A stretch of DNA of 64,000 nt from Mesorhizobium sangaii (GTDB taxonomy: Bacteria; Pseudomonadota; Alphaproteobacteria; Rhizobiales; Rhizobiaceae). Below the pieces are notes generated by a model. That model had not been told where the DNA came from, searched no databases, and saw nothing but the letters and a program-made list of their open reading frames with translations. Location of the stretch: contig NZ_JACHEF010000005.1 of NCBI RefSeq assembly GCF_014207355.1, positions 372,001 through 436,000 on the forward strand, in the 5' to 3' direction. The translations under genes and the position numbers were made by a program. Shown here one piece after another: positions 17,576-26,820 of this stretch. Within the stretch, counting starts at the first letter, position 1. Each line of letters starts with the position of its first letter.

Positions 17576-19060
17576 GTGTTCCCTAAACCGCCTTTCTCGT
17601 TTAAGCTTAACTCGCACTCTTACACGGCTGGAGAAAGATTTGTCTGCCAACTCGCTGTGCCATCAGATGTTCCAATATCCCGCGTCAAAAATATAAGTTT
17701 AGATTTCTTTCGCCTGGATAGACTTCGCAACCAATTTGCATTCGGCTTCGGTTCCGCTCCGCGGGAAACAGGCGGATTGTTAGAGTTGGAGCAGAATTTC
17801 CCTGCCGACATGATACCTGGATTCTATAGTGTTGGGCGAGCAATACTGTCGCTTGTGCCCCTGGACGATAATGGCGCCGATCAGAACGTTGTCATAGAAT
17901 TTCCACAGGTAACCATAGAGGTGCGAGAGAGCATCCAACTGCCGGTTACCGCCGAACTCGTCGAGAAAGAGGTCGCAGCCATCGGCATGCGTCGAGCCCT
18001 GCTAGCAAAGAAACCTCACTTGGTTGCCCCGGTGACAAAACGAGAAGAAGGATCGCGCTTCTTAGTTCGGGTGTTCGCCGTTGGCTGCCTCGTCCATGCG
18101 CCTCAGCAACTGGAAGGATTTTCAATTCTTCCACTTGGTCTGGGACTGTCCCATCGTAATATGTGGGAGATTGTAAATGGTTTCCTCGAGAGCGATGGTC
18201 AGCAACCGTTGGCCTTTGTAGAACAAACGGAACAATCTTTTATGGATTCGACTCCGATTTTTGTTGTGACCTACGAAGAAGTCGTTGCCACTGATATTGA
18301 CGCTGCTAGCGAATATTGCGTAAAGCACTCGCAGAATATTTTCAGAATTCTCGGGATAGACCGAGGGCAAAAACCTCGTGCCTTCGCTTACGTGATAGGC
18401 CAGTACGACACTTCAAATTGGTGGCATTGGTTCGCTTTCCCCGGCTATCAGGGAAATTGGCTAAGCGAATTCAATCCGGTAGAAACCTCAAATCAAATAG
18501 AGAGATTGTTACCTCGACTTGAAGCAAATCCGTTCTCAAGACTCATTATTAGTACCTACGGCGATGCTACGGGAGAACAGGAATATGGTTTTGCGCTACT
18601 TCGTTTCTGGACCGTGATGGAGTTAGTCGCAGAACACACTGTAGCTGGCGGCACGCCATTAGCAAACCCTGACGGCTCTACCATCTTAAATGGCAAAGGT
18701 AATCCAGAAACAACCTCAAGCAAGCACGGGCGTGTTTACGTGTATATTCTTTCTAATGGATTATATTCTTTCACAGGTCACTATATAGAAGATGGTATAC
18801 AAAAGACCGTATTTATTGGCGATGTCACAAGCCTGAATGCAAGCACGGCAAACGAGGTGATTTCTTTGTGGGATATGGTTCGTGCTGTTTATGCAATAAG
18901 AAACTCTATCGCCCACGAAGGCCAGTTCGATCCAGCGAAAGCGCAGACGGGTGACAAATACCAACAGCTGGCCGCTCGCCTTACGACGCGTCTTCAAGGT
19001 CCTGATCCGCTACAGTTTATTAAATGGCAGGCGCGGTATGCAATTGGGCGTGAGGCCTAA
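17576..19060 (+). CDS. HEPN-domain protein, third gene of the probable defence operon
   Basis: 494 residues with a GTG start at 17576 behind AAGGAGGA, an ideal ribosome site. The first 350 residues are mixed beta/alpha and not recognised. The C-terminal part carries a helix FWTVMELVAEHTV and, about 90 residues on, MVRAVYAIRNSIAHEG, the R-N-x3-H active motif (Arg442, His447) of HEPN RNases, closest in look to ApeA-like HEPN domains. Many HEPN proteins cut RNA to stop phage growth or act as toxins. The gene follows the OLD gene by 83 bases on the same strand and is also low in GC. It could be an RNase effector, or a sensor with the unknown N-terminal domain recognising phage; both are inference. 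Confidence 0.72.
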   Translation: MFPKPPFSFKLNSHSYTAGERFVCQLAVPSDVPISRVKNISLDFFRLDRLRNQFAFGFGSAPRETGGLLELEQNFPADMIPGFYSVGRAILSLVPLDDNGADQNVVIEFPQVTIEVRESIQLPVTAELVEKEVAAIGMRRALLAKKPHLVAPVTKREEGSRFLVRVFAVGCLVHAPQQLEGFSILPLGLGLSHRNMWEIVNGFLESDGQQPLAFVEQTEQSFMDSTPIFVVTYEEVVATDIDAASEYCVKHSQNIFRILGIDRGQKPRAFAYVIGQYDTSNWWHWFAFPGYQGNWLSEFNPVETSNQIERLLPRLEANPFSRLIISTYGDATGEQEYGFALLRFWTVMELVAEHTVAGGTPLANPDGSTILNGKGNPETTSSKHGRVYVYILSNGLYSFTGHYIEDGIQKTVFIGDVTSLNASTANEVISLWDMVRAVYAIRNSIAHEGQFDPAKAQTGDKYQQLAARLTTRLQGPDPLQFIKWQARYAIGREA

Positions 19061-19237
19061 GGAATCGGCTATGCCGGTGTAGCGACCGACTCGCTTCATG
19101 GCTTTTGCCCCTATTGATTAGCCTTGGAGCCTCGATCATCTCCTCCCTCAGCGCCGCCTGCCCTACCGTGACTTGAAGCTCGCCGCACCAAGGCCTCCAC
19201 TGGGTTCCGGCATTTCTTCCTACCAGGGCCGTCCCCC
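19061..19237. other. Short intergenic stretch after the HEPN gene
   Basis: GC content returns to the host level here. No gene, terminator or integrase remnant is convincing on either strand. The right edge of the low-GC block lies in this stretch. Confidence 0.4.
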
Positions 19238-19386
19238 TCACTGCCGCTTAAAATACTGCACCCACCCGCTTGTGCTTCTCCGCAGCCTCCCGCGTCTCAA
19301 ACGTCCTAGGTTCCTGCGCTTGCCGGTCTTTTCGTCCCTCTTGCACGAATAGAGGCGGTATTTCCGTGCTTGAGTTTCCGGATCAT
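19238..19386 (-). pseudogene. Decayed copy of the 49-residue MIRKLK small protein
   Basis: The sequence parallels the intact gene at 27986-28135 along its whole length. It starts MIRKLKHG, then one A is lost in the run after GGA and the frame changes; KYRLYSCKRDEKTGKRRNLG is still readable in another frame. A second loss (GGGAC to GGAC) and a later one-base insertion scramble the rest before QYFKRQ-stop. Three indels make it non-functional. Confidence 0.85.
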
Positions 19387-19404
19387 CTGTCTCTCCCTGA
19401 TCGA

Positions 19405-19506
19405 TCAGGATTTCCGCTTGCCCTTGATGTCCCGCGCGTGCTCGATTGCCCCGCGGCCCAGCCTGTCGATCAGCTCCTGCGCCTGTTCGCCCGATATTCC
19501 TGTACG
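19405..19506 (-). pseudogene. Remnant of a DUF3606-type small protein
   Basis: An in-frame fragment reads RTGISGEQAQELIDRLGRG and ends KGKRKS-stop, matching the C terminus of the intact protein encoded at 28149-28466 (RTGISGDEAQELIDRLGHD...KRRS). Upstream of 19506 the similarity breaks down and no start remains. The gene order relative to the MIRKLK pseudogene is the same as in the intact pair, so both decayed together as one duplicated cassette. Confidence 0.8.
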
Positions 19507-19807
19507 GCAGCGGCATCCCGCGCGAGATCGCCGTGGCCCAGGGTTTTACGCCGAGGCGGTCCGTCATTGCCGGCCCCTCCAGCCCCTCACCCCGCGTCAA
19601 TGGCAGCAAACGTCGCCACTGATCGACATTCGCATCGCGGCCGCTGCCTTGCTTGGTGTCGGGGCAGGTTTGTCGTGCTAGGATCGCCGGTCGGCACCCT
19701 GCTGCCCCAGCGCAACGCGGCTGCAAGTGCCGGTTCGAACGTATGCCGCCAGGCTGGCGGCGCGAGATTTTCTTGCCGCGGATTTTTGCAGGAGCAAGGG
19801 GACATCG

Positions 19808-20338
19808 ATGAGCGCAAGGGACCGATTTTTCCGTAGCCTGGTGGCTGGCGTGTTTGCCGGTGTCTTCTGGATGGATGCCGCGCTGGCGCAGGGCGCTGGG
19901 TGTGCGTTCGCGCCGGTGGCCGGTACGTCCCGACAGATTGTGAGATGTCAGGAAGGCCTGACCATCATTGTCGAAGGTGGCGCTCGTTTCACGCTGGTGG
20001 ACCGCGACCGAAACGGCAAGGTCGATGCGGTCAGGCTGCGGCGCAAGGCGCTGCTGCTCGATGCTCCGGCCGGCTCGATCCCGGCTGGCTTCGCGGTTGT
20101 CACCCCGCAGGCGATCGCCGCGGCGCGCGGTACCAAATGGGCAGTCGACGTCGGCCGGGGCAAGACGTCTGTCTTCGTCCTCAGGGGTCGCGTCGCCGTG
20201 AACCGGCCGGCGTCCAGAGCCGGCGTGGTCCTGGCGCCGGGCGACGGCGTCGACGTCGAGGCCGGAACAGGGCCGCTGACCGTCAAGCGCTGGCCCGCCA
20301 AGCGCGTTTCCGCCTTGCTGGCCCGTTTCGGCCAGTGA
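19808..20338 (+). CDS. Exported FecR-domain-like protein
   Basis: 176 residues with an N-terminal signal peptide (RFFRSLVAGVFAGVFWMDAALAQ, cleaved after about residue 27). The mature part resembles the FecR fold used as a periplasmic sensor: GLTIIVEGGARFTLVDRD, LLLDAPAGSIPAGFAVVTPQ, TKWAVDVGRGKTSVFVLRGRVAV and LAPGDGVDVEAG. The TSVFVLRGRVAV strand is the most FecR-like part. It lies six bases before the CHASE2 cyclase, so the two are likely co-expressed and may act together as periplasmic sensor and membrane cyclase. The start at 19808 is chosen over an upstream extension because the signal peptide begins there. Confidence 0.8.
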   Translation: MSARDRFFRSLVAGVFAGVFWMDAALAQGAGCAFAPVAGTSRQIVRCQEGLTIIVEGGARFTLVDRDRNGKVDAVRLRRKALLLDAPAGSIPAGFAVVTPQAIAAARGTKWAVDVGRGKTSVFVLRGRVAVNRPASRAGVVLAPGDGVDVEAGTGPLTVKRWPAKRVSALLARFGQ

Positions 20339-20344
20339 GCCGCA

Positions 20345-22213
20345 GTGAGCCGGCGAGCGCTCCCGACGCTGATCGCGCTCATCCTGGCGGGTCTCTGGGG
20401 CGCCGGCCTGGGCTTCGCGCACTGGCGCGGCAATCTGTGGTTTCTCGATCGCGTCGAAGCGACGATGACCGATCTTCGAACGCTTGTTCGAGGAACCGCA
20501 AAGCCGCCGGAGCTGATCACCATCGTCGCGATAGACGATGAGGCGGTGCGGCACGAGGGTGCATATCCCCTCAGCCGCGCCACGCTTGCCCGGCTTGTCG
20601 ATACGATCGCGCGCCTTGGACCGAAAGCCATCGCGCTCGACCTGCTGCTGGTCGATCCCGGGGAAAAAGACAACGATGAGGCGCTCGCGCGTTCGCTGAG
20701 CGGGAGTGCGAGCGTCATCGCTGCCGCGGCGGTCTATCCCGGAGGTGAACAATGGGCGGTGGCCGAGGGCGACGGACCCATCGCCGGCGTGCCGAATGCC
20801 GAGCGGTTTCTGTGGCCGCTCAAAGCATTCTCGGATGCCGCAGCCGTCGGCGTCGTCAACGTGACCACCGACAAGACGGGAACGCCCCGCTTCGTGCCGT
20901 TGCTGTTTCGGGCCGGAGATCGGCTGGAAACGTCTTTCCCCTTGCGTGTTGCCGCCATGGCAGCAGGAGGGGATCCAGAAATCGCAGCCGATCATCTATC
21001 GCTGGGCGGACGCTCAATCCGGACCGACATTGGTCACATCCTGCCTCTGACGTTTTATGGCCCCCGCGGCACGATCCGCACGATCAGCGCGGCTACCGTG
21101 CTGGAGGGCCAACTCGATCCCCGCACGATACTGGATCGAATCGTGGTGATCGGAGCCACTGCAACCGGCACCGGCGATGTCTACCCGACACCGTTCGATC
21201 CCATCCTCCCGGGCGTCGAAGTCATGTCGACGGCGATTGCCCATCTGATGGCCGGCGACGCAGTCGTGCGGGACCAGTATGTCCGGCTTGCCGATGCCGG
21301 CTTTGCGGTGGTGCTGCCAATGGTCCTTGTCGGGCTGTTGGCATGGCGGCGAAACGCCGGCGGCCTCGCCGCGATCGCCGGCGTGGTCCTGATCTGGCTG
21401 GTGGTCAACATGACCGCTTTCCTGCACCACATCTGGCTGAGCGCCGCGCTGCCGATGACCGCCGCCATTCCGCCGGCCATCCTGTTCGGCGCCGCGCAGC
21501 TTTGGCTGGGCAGGAGCCGGGCCCAATTTTTCGCAACGCAGAGCCAATTGCTTCAACGCGTTGAGGCCCCCGGCATGGGCGAGTGGCTGGCCAGGCATGG
21601 CGACTTCCTCTCGGAACCCATCCGGACAGACGCCGCCATCCTGTTCATCGACCTGTCCGGCTTCACCGGACTGAGTGAAACATTGGGACCGGTCGCCACG
21701 CGCGAACTCCTGAACAGTTTTCATGCGTTGGTCGGCGAAGAAGTGACGAACTGCGGTGGCGTCGTCACCAGTTTCATGGGCGACGGAGCCATGATCCTGT
21801 TCGGCCTGCCGGAACCGGCGGCGAATGACGCCTTCAATGCCGCCCGCTGTTGCGTGGGGCTCTCCAGCCGCACCAACGATTGGCTGGCGTCGTTGCCTGC
21901 ATCGACCGCATCTCGACTCGGCTTCAAGATTGGAGCCCACCACGGCACGATCGTCGCTTCTCGACTCGGCGGCGAAGGCCGTCAGCACATCGCGGCCATA
22001 GGCGACACAGTCAACGTTGCCAGCCGCCTGATGGAGATCGCAGCCGACCAGGATGCCGAAGTCGCCGTGAGCGACAAAATGCTCGATGCCGCCGGCCGCG
22101 ACTGCGCGTTGTTCAAGTCCGGCACCCTGAAAGGACCCATGGAAACACAGATCCGCGGGCGATCCGGCTCGCTCGCTATCTGGCTTTGGCGCAGTGCAGG
22201 GACGCAGCCGTAG
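20345..22213 (+). CDS. CHASE2-domain class III adenylate/guanylate cyclase
   Basis: 622 residues. An N-terminal membrane helix is followed by a periplasmic CHASE2 sensor (about 35-310: TIVAIDDEAVRHEG, AIALDLLLVDPGEKD, VVNVTTDKTGTPRFVPLL), three membrane helices (about 315-400) and a cytosolic class III cyclase domain. Metal-binding aspartates occur in ILFIDLSGFTGLSE and TSFMGDGAMILFG; GDTVNVASRLMEIA is the transition-state region. It makes cAMP (less likely cGMP) on sensing an unknown periplasmic signal. The start is GTG 20345, just after the FecR-like gene. Rhizobia carry many such cyclases, so redundancy is likely. Confidence 0.92.
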   Translation: MSRRALPTLIALILAGLWGAGLGFAHWRGNLWFLDRVEATMTDLRTLVRGTAKPPELITIVAIDDEAVRHEGAYPLSRATLARLVDTIARLGPKAIALDLLLVDPGEKDNDEALARSLSGSASVIAAAAVYPGGEQWAVAEGDGPIAGVPNAERFLWPLKAFSDAAAVGVVNVTTDKTGTPRFVPLLFRAGDRLETSFPLRVAAMAAGGDPEIAADHLSLGGRSIRTDIGHILPLTFYGPRGTIRTISAATVLEGQLDPRTILDRIVVIGATATGTGDVYPTPFDPILPGVEVMSTAIAHLMAGDAVVRDQYVRLADAGFAVVLPMVLVGLLAWRRNAGGLAAIAGVVLIWLVVNMTAFLHHIWLSAALPMTAAIPPAILFGAAQLWLGRSRAQFFATQSQLLQRVEAPGMGEWLARHGDFLSEPIRTDAAILFIDLSGFTGLSETLGPVATRELLNSFHALVGEEVTNCGGVVTSFMGDGAMILFGLPEPAANDAFNAARCCVGLSSRTNDWLASLPASTASRLGFKIGAHHGTIVASRLGGEGRQHIAAIGDTVNVASRLMEIAADQDAEVAVSDKMLDAAGRDCALFKSGTLKGPMETQIRGRSGSLAIWLWRSAGTQP

Positions 22214-22358
22214 AGCGCTGCCGCCAGGCCTGCGTGATCATGCGCGAACGCCTGCACGAAGGGGCGCCGTGGAACTCGACGGCGGAGGCTTCACCCTACG
22301 AATCCAAGTTGACGGGTTCCTTGGGGCGCCGGCGCGTTGGTTGACGAGCATCAAACGC
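22214..22358. other. Intergenic sequence after the cyclase gene
   Basis: No gene is supported in the first part of this 467-base gap. The rest of the gap is covered by the candidate minus-strand promoter, the short transcript and the dispersed repeat listed separately. Confidence 0.4.
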
Positions 22359-22406
22359 AAAAACCCGCCTGTGCGGCGGGTCATTGGCGCAAATCAGCAC
22401 CATGGG
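22359..22406 (-). ncRNA. Candidate very short minus-strand RNA ending in an intrinsic terminator
   Basis: On the minus strand a 7-bp GC stem (ACCCGCC/GGCGGGT, 22363-22369 with 22375-22381, loop of five) is followed by TTTTT, a good Rho-independent terminator. A sigma-70-like promoter (see 22412-22440) would start transcription near 22405, giving an RNA of only about 47 bases. No minus-strand gene lies upstream that would need this terminator. The alternative is that the stem serves a longer unrecognised transcript. Confidence 0.4.
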
Positions 22407-22411
22407 CAAAT

Positions 22412-22440
22412 ATGTAGCATAGCTGCCCCCACCATGTCAA
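22412..22440 (-). promoter_or_regulatory. Sigma-70-like promoter on the minus strand
   Basis: A perfect -35 box TTGACA (22440-22435) and a -10 box CTACAT (22417-22412) are separated by 17 bases. This is unusually good for an intergenic region of this genome, and it points away from the NRPS gene toward the terminator at 22359-22381. Confidence 0.5.
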
Positions 22441-22559
22441 GAATAAATTCCTATCGAAAAGCCACCGGAACAAAAGCCGTCGACACCGCCGGACTGGCCG
22501 TCGTCAGGCTTTGTTGACCTGAGTTTGGAGCCCTGAGGCGGAGGGTCGGAGAGCGCCCA

Positions 22560-22641
22560 GACACAATCCAGAAACAATATTCAACAGTTCGGAAAAACTG
22601 GCGAAAAGATCGGATGGCATAACCTCCCGCGGCGGCCGGAA
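22560..22641 (+). repeat. Dispersed intergenic element, copy 1
   Basis: Nearly identical over about 80 bases to 52338-52421, with three substitutions in the first 65 bases and a few differences after that. It contains a small dyad CAGTT-CGGAAA-AACTG. Both copies are in the same orientation, 25-40 bases upstream of a plus-strand gene, so they could be a shared 5' leader or promoter element, or simply a mobile-type repeat. Confidence 0.85.
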
Positions 22642-22680
22642 ACGGCTGCGGTAGCCGTTGCTCGGCCAAGACGGGAAAGA

Positions 22681-25600
22681 ATGGAAATGGACCAAGGTTT
22701 CGATATCGCCGAACTGGATGCGGCCGAACTGGATGCGGCAAGACCGGACAGCCAGCCGGAAACTGGCCTGGCAATCGTTGATGCGCTCGTGGAGGCCGCT
22801 CACGGCTCCGGAAGGCGCGCGCACAGCCAGGTGCTGACGGGCGCCGACTTTGCCCGGCAGGGGCAACCCGGTGAGCGGCTCGATACCGTCTTCGAAGAGC
22901 TCGCCGAGACATTTGCCGCGTTGCCGGCGGTGATCTCCGACGGGCGTGTCTGGACCTATCAGGAGATCAATAACCGGGCCAACCAGTTCGCCCGCCTGCT
23001 GGTCAAGCGAGGCGTGCGAAGGGGTGACCGGGTCGGGCTCATTCTCGACCGGTCGGCGGAGACCTATGTTGCCGTGCTGGCCGTGATGAAGGCGGGCGCG
23101 GCCTTCGTGCCGCTGGCCACCGCGTTTCCCCAGGAGCGGATGACGCTCATCATCGAAGACGCCAGCGTCAGCCTGGTCGTCACCATCGCCGCATACGCGT
23201 CGCGAGCCGATCAACTGCCCGTTCCCCACCTGTTGATCGACAGCGCCGCCACCGAGATCTCCAAACAGTCGAGCGCGCCGCTGAAGCCGGACGCGAAGAC
23301 CGCTGTATCGGACGACACCTGCTACATCCTCTACACCTCGGGCACCACCGGCAAACCCAAGGGCGTGGTCATCAAGCACCAGAGCTTCGTCAACTTCATT
23401 CGCGTCGCCGCCGCCTCCTACGGATACCGGCCGGGCGATCGTGTCTATCAGGGCATGACCATCGCCTTCGACTTTTCCTCCGAAGAGATCTGGGTGCCGT
23501 TTGTCGCCGGCGCGACGGTCGTGCCGGCGCCGGGCCAACTGCCTCTCGTCGGCGAGGAGCTGGCGGATTTCCTGCGGCTCCATGACATCACCTGCATGGC
23601 CTGCAGCCCGACCCTGTTGTCGTCCATGGCGAGCGACGTGCCCAGCCTGCGCACCCTGCTGGTGGGCGGCGAGGCCTGCCCGCACAATCTGGTGGTGCGC
23701 TGGTCGAAGCCGGGGCGGCAGATCCTCAACACCTATGGCCCGACCGAAGCGACCGTCACCGCAACCATGGGCGCGCTGACGCCCGACAGTCCGGTGACGA
23801 TCGGCGCGCCGTTGCCGACCTACTCGATCGTCATTCTCGACGCTTCGCTGCCGCAGCTTGCCGAGCCGGGTGAACTGGGTGAGATCGGCATCGCCGGCAT
23901 CGGGCTCGCGGTCGGCTATCTCAACCGGCCGGACCTGACGCACCAGAAATTCATCGCCGATTTCCTCGGCCTGCCCAACAACCCGTCGCAGCGCATCTAC
24001 CGGACGGGCGATCTTGGCCGCATCAACGACAGGGGCGAGATCGAGTATAACGGGCGCATCGATACCCAGGTGAAGATCCGCGGCTACCGCATCGAACTCG
24101 GCGAGATCGAGGCGGTGCTGCTGGACCAGCCGGAGATCGCGCAGGCTGCCGTCACCACCTGGGAGATCGAGCCCGGCCGCGTCGAACTCGTTGCCTACTA
24201 CGCGCCGAAACCCGGCCTGCCGGCGATCTCCCGCGCCGATCTCGCCCAGGTGATGAAGCGACGCCTGCCCGATTACATGGTGCCCTCCTATCTGGAGGAA
24301 CTGCCGGCGATCCCGATGACGGTCTCCAACAAGGTCGACCTTCGCCAGCTGCCGAAACCGACAAGCCTTCGGCTGTCGGCCGATCGCACGCTGGTGCCGC
24401 CCGGCAATGACGACGAGCGTTTCCTGGCCGACGCGCTGGCCGCGGTGCTGAAATTCGACGAAGTGTCCGTCGAGGACAATTTCTTCGACGATCTCGGCGC
24501 CAACTCGCTGCTGATGGCCCATTTCTGCGCGCGCGTGCGCACCAGGAAGGAATGGGCGACGACGTCGATGCGCGACATCTATCTCTATCCGACCGTGGCG
24601 CGGCTGGCCAAGCACCTGAGCGTGGCGGAAGAGATGACCACGGCCACCAATGAGCGTGCCCTCACCCGCCAGGCATCGAATTTCGCCTATTGGACCTGTG
24701 GCGCCGCGCAGCTCGTGTTTTACGGGCTCTACAGCTATGTGGCGCTGTGGGCGATCAATGACGGCCTCAACTGGATGTATGACGCGCTCGACAATCCGCT
24801 GCAGCTCTATTTGCGCTGCGTGGCGCTGTCGGCCGCCGTGTTCTTCGGCATGTCGGGCTTTGCCGTCATCGCGAAATGGGTTCTCATCGGCCGCTGGAAG
24901 GCGGAGGCGTTTCCGATCTGGGGCCTGCGCTACTTCCGCTTCTGGGTCGTCAAGACATTGATCCGCACGGCACCCGTCGTGCTGTTCCGGGGCAGCCCGC
25001 TCTACAGCTTCTATTTGAAGCTGCTCGGCACCAAACTCGGGAAAAACGCCGTCATCGAATCGAAATCGGTGCCCGTCTGCACGGATCTCATTTCAATCGG
25101 CGCCAACACCATCCTGCGCAAGGAATCGATGATCCTCGGCTTCAGGGCCCAGTCCGGCTACATCCACACCGGCCCGCTGACCATCGGCCGCGATGCCTTC
25201 GTCGGCGTCGGCTCCACGCTCGACATCGACACCAGGATCGGCGACGGCGCCCAGCTCGGCCATTCGTCCTCTCTGCACCGTGGGCAAAGCATCCCGGACG
25301 GTGAGCGCTGGCATGGATCGCCAGCCGTGCCGACCACCGCGGACTATTGCAAGGTGCGCAACGTCGATCCTTCCAACATCCGGCGCTTCCTCTTCGAAGC
25401 GGTCCAGCTGATTGGCCTGTTTGCCATCGTCACTCCGCTTCCGCTGCTGTTCCACAGCTATTGGGAGAACGTCGGCGACGACTATCAGGAGACCATCGGC
25501 ATTGTCGCGATCGGCACCACGGTCACGCTTTTCGGCTACATCGCCGTCGCCTTTCTCGCGGCAACGCTGGTGCCGCGCCTGTTCAGCCTGATCCTGAAGC

Positions 25601-26820
25601 CCGGCCGCACCTATACCCTTTACGGCTTCCGCTACTGGCTGCAGACCGTTGCAGAATTCTCGAGCAACTCCCGCGTGCTCGGCCTCCTGTTCGGCGACAG
25701 TTCGGCAATCGTGCACTACATGCGCGCCATCGGCTGGAACCTCAACAAGGTGGTACAGACCGGTTCCAATTTCGGCAGCAACCAGCAGCACGAAAACCCG
25801 TTGTTGTGCGAGATCGGCACCGAGACCATGGTGTCGGACGGACTTTTCATGATCAACATGCACAAGTCCGCCTCCGCATTCAGGCTCGAGCCGACGCGGA
25901 TAGGCGAGCGCAACTATCTCGGCAACAACATCTATTACCCGCCGGATGGACGCACGGGCGACAACGTCCTGCTCGGCACCAAGGTGATGATCCCAATCGA
26001 CGGGCCGTTGCGCGAGAATGTCGGCCTTCTCGGTTCGCCGTCCTTTGAAATCCCCCGCATGGTCAACCGCGACAAGGAACTCATCGCCGGCGTCGACGAG
26101 GACGACCGCCGCCGGCGCATCCCGCTCAAGAACCGCCACAACATGGTGACGATCCTGCTGTTCGTCGCAACACAATGGGTCATGCTGTTCGCCACCCTGG
26201 CGATCTGGGACCGCGCGCTGAACTACTATACCGAATGGGCCGAGGTCGCCCTCTTCGTCGCCGTGCTTTTGACATCCGCGATCACCATTCCGTTCTACAT
26301 CCTTGTCGAGCGGGCAAGCCTTGGTTTTCGCAGGCTGAAGCCGCAGATGACGACGATCTACGACGTCGCCTTCTGGCGCCACGAACGCCACTGGAAGCTT
26401 GCGGATTCGCCGATCGTGCGCCTGTTTGCCGGCACGCCGTTCCGACCGATGATCCTGCGCATGCTGGGCGTCAAGGTCGGCAAGCGGGTCTATGACGGCG
26501 GTAGCAACCTGACCGAGCGTTCGCTGGTCGAGATCGGCGATGACGTCACGCTCAATGAAGGCTGCGTCATCCAGGCCCATTCGCTGGAAGAAGGCGCGTT
26601 CAAGTCCGATTACATCCGCATCGGCAACGGCTGCACGCTTGGACCTTCCGCATTCGTCCATTACGGCGTCGTCATGGGCGAAGGATCGGTGGTCGATGTC
26701 GACTCCTTCGTGATGAAGGGCGAAGAGCTGGAGCCCTACTCAATATGGCGGGGCAACCCGGCCAAGCTGCACCGGTTCGTGGAGCCGGTCACGGACGATG
26801 CCTCCACGGCATCGGCTTGA
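22681..26820 (+). CDS. Pls/PosA-type single-module non-ribosomal peptide synthetase with membrane C-terminal domain
   Basis: 1379 residues. The order is a short N-terminal extension; an adenylation domain (about 70-555) with A3 core YILYTSGTTGKPKGV, A5 LNTYGPTEATVT, A8 region IDTQVKIRGYRIELGEIE and the A10 Lys in NKVDLRQLPKP; and a carrier domain with DDLGANSLL (phosphopantetheine Ser609). A large integral-membrane C-terminal part (about 670-1379) holds several helices and two hexapeptide-repeat (LbH) blocks. This is the layout of epsilon-poly-lysine synthetase (Pls) and PosA. In that family the membrane part replaces condensation and thioesterase domains and joins amino acids iteratively. 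The amino acid used cannot be read safely. GNAT and PPTase genes follow with overlaps. Confidence 0.9.
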   Translation: MEMDQGFDIAELDAAELDAARPDSQPETGLAIVDALVEAAHGSGRRAHSQVLTGADFARQGQPGERLDTVFEELAETFAALPAVISDGRVWTYQEINNRANQFARLLVKRGVRRGDRVGLILDRSAETYVAVLAVMKAGAAFVPLATAFPQERMTLIIEDASVSLVVTIAAYASRADQLPVPHLLIDSAATEISKQSSAPLKPDAKTAVSDDTCYILYTSGTTGKPKGVVIKHQSFVNFIRVAAASYGYRPGDRVYQGMTIAFDFSSEEIWVPFVAGATVVPAPGQLPLVGEELADFLRLHDITCMACSPTLLSSMASDVPSLRTLLVGGEACPHNLVVRWSKPGRQILNTYGPTEATVTATMGALTPDSPVTIGAPLPTYSIVILDASLPQLAEPGELGEIGIAGIGLAVGYLNRPDLTHQKFIADFLGLPNNPSQRIYRTGDLGRINDRGEIEYNGRIDTQVKIRGYRIELGEIEAVLLDQPEIAQAAVTTWEIEPGRVELVAYYAPKPGLPAISRADLAQVMKRRLPDYMVPSYLEELPAIPMTVSNKVDLRQLPKPTSLRLSADRTLVPPGNDDERFLADALAAVLKFDEVSVEDNFFDDLGANSLLMAHFCARVRTRKEWATTSMRDIYLYPTVARLAKHLSVAEEMTTATNERALTRQASNFAYWTCGAAQLVFYGLYSYVALWAINDGLNWMYDALDNPLQLYLRCVALSAAVFFGMSGFAVIAKWVLIGRWKAEAFPIWGLRYFRFWVVKTLIRTAPVVLFRGSPLYSFYLKLLGTKLGKNAVIESKSVPVCTDLISIGANTILRKESMILGFRAQSGYIHTGPLTIGRDAFVGVGSTLDIDTRIGDGAQLGHSSSLHRGQSIPDGERWHGSPAVPTTADYCKVRNVDPSNIRRFLFEAVQLIGLFAIVTPLPLLFHSYWENVGDDYQETIGIVAIGTTVTLFGYIAVAFLAATLVPRLFSLILKPGRTYTLYGFRYWLQTVAEFSSNSRVLGLLFGDSSAIVHYMRAIGWNLNKVVQTGSNFGSNQQHENPLLCEIGTETMVSDGLFMINMHKSASAFRLEPTRIGERNYLGNNIYYPPDGRTGDNVLLGTKVMIPIDGPLRENVGLLGSPSFEIPRMVNRDKELIAGVDEDDRRRRIPLKNRHNMVTILLFVATQWVMLFATLAIWDRALNYYTEWAEVALFVAVLLTSAITIPFYILVERASLGFRRLKPQMTTIYDVAFWRHERHWKLADSPIVRLFAGTPFRPMILRMLGVKVGKRVYDGGSNLTERSLVEIGDDVTLNEGCVIQAHSLEEGAFKSDYIRIGNGCTLGPSAFVHYGVVMGEGSVVDVDSFVMKGEELEPYSIWRGNPAKLHRFVEPVTDDASTASA

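Noticed and set aside
22504..24615. 703-codon minus-strand open frame antisense to the NRPS
   Set aside because: Shadow of the adenylation domain; its end also runs through the dispersed repeat, which explains the string DLFASFSELLN.
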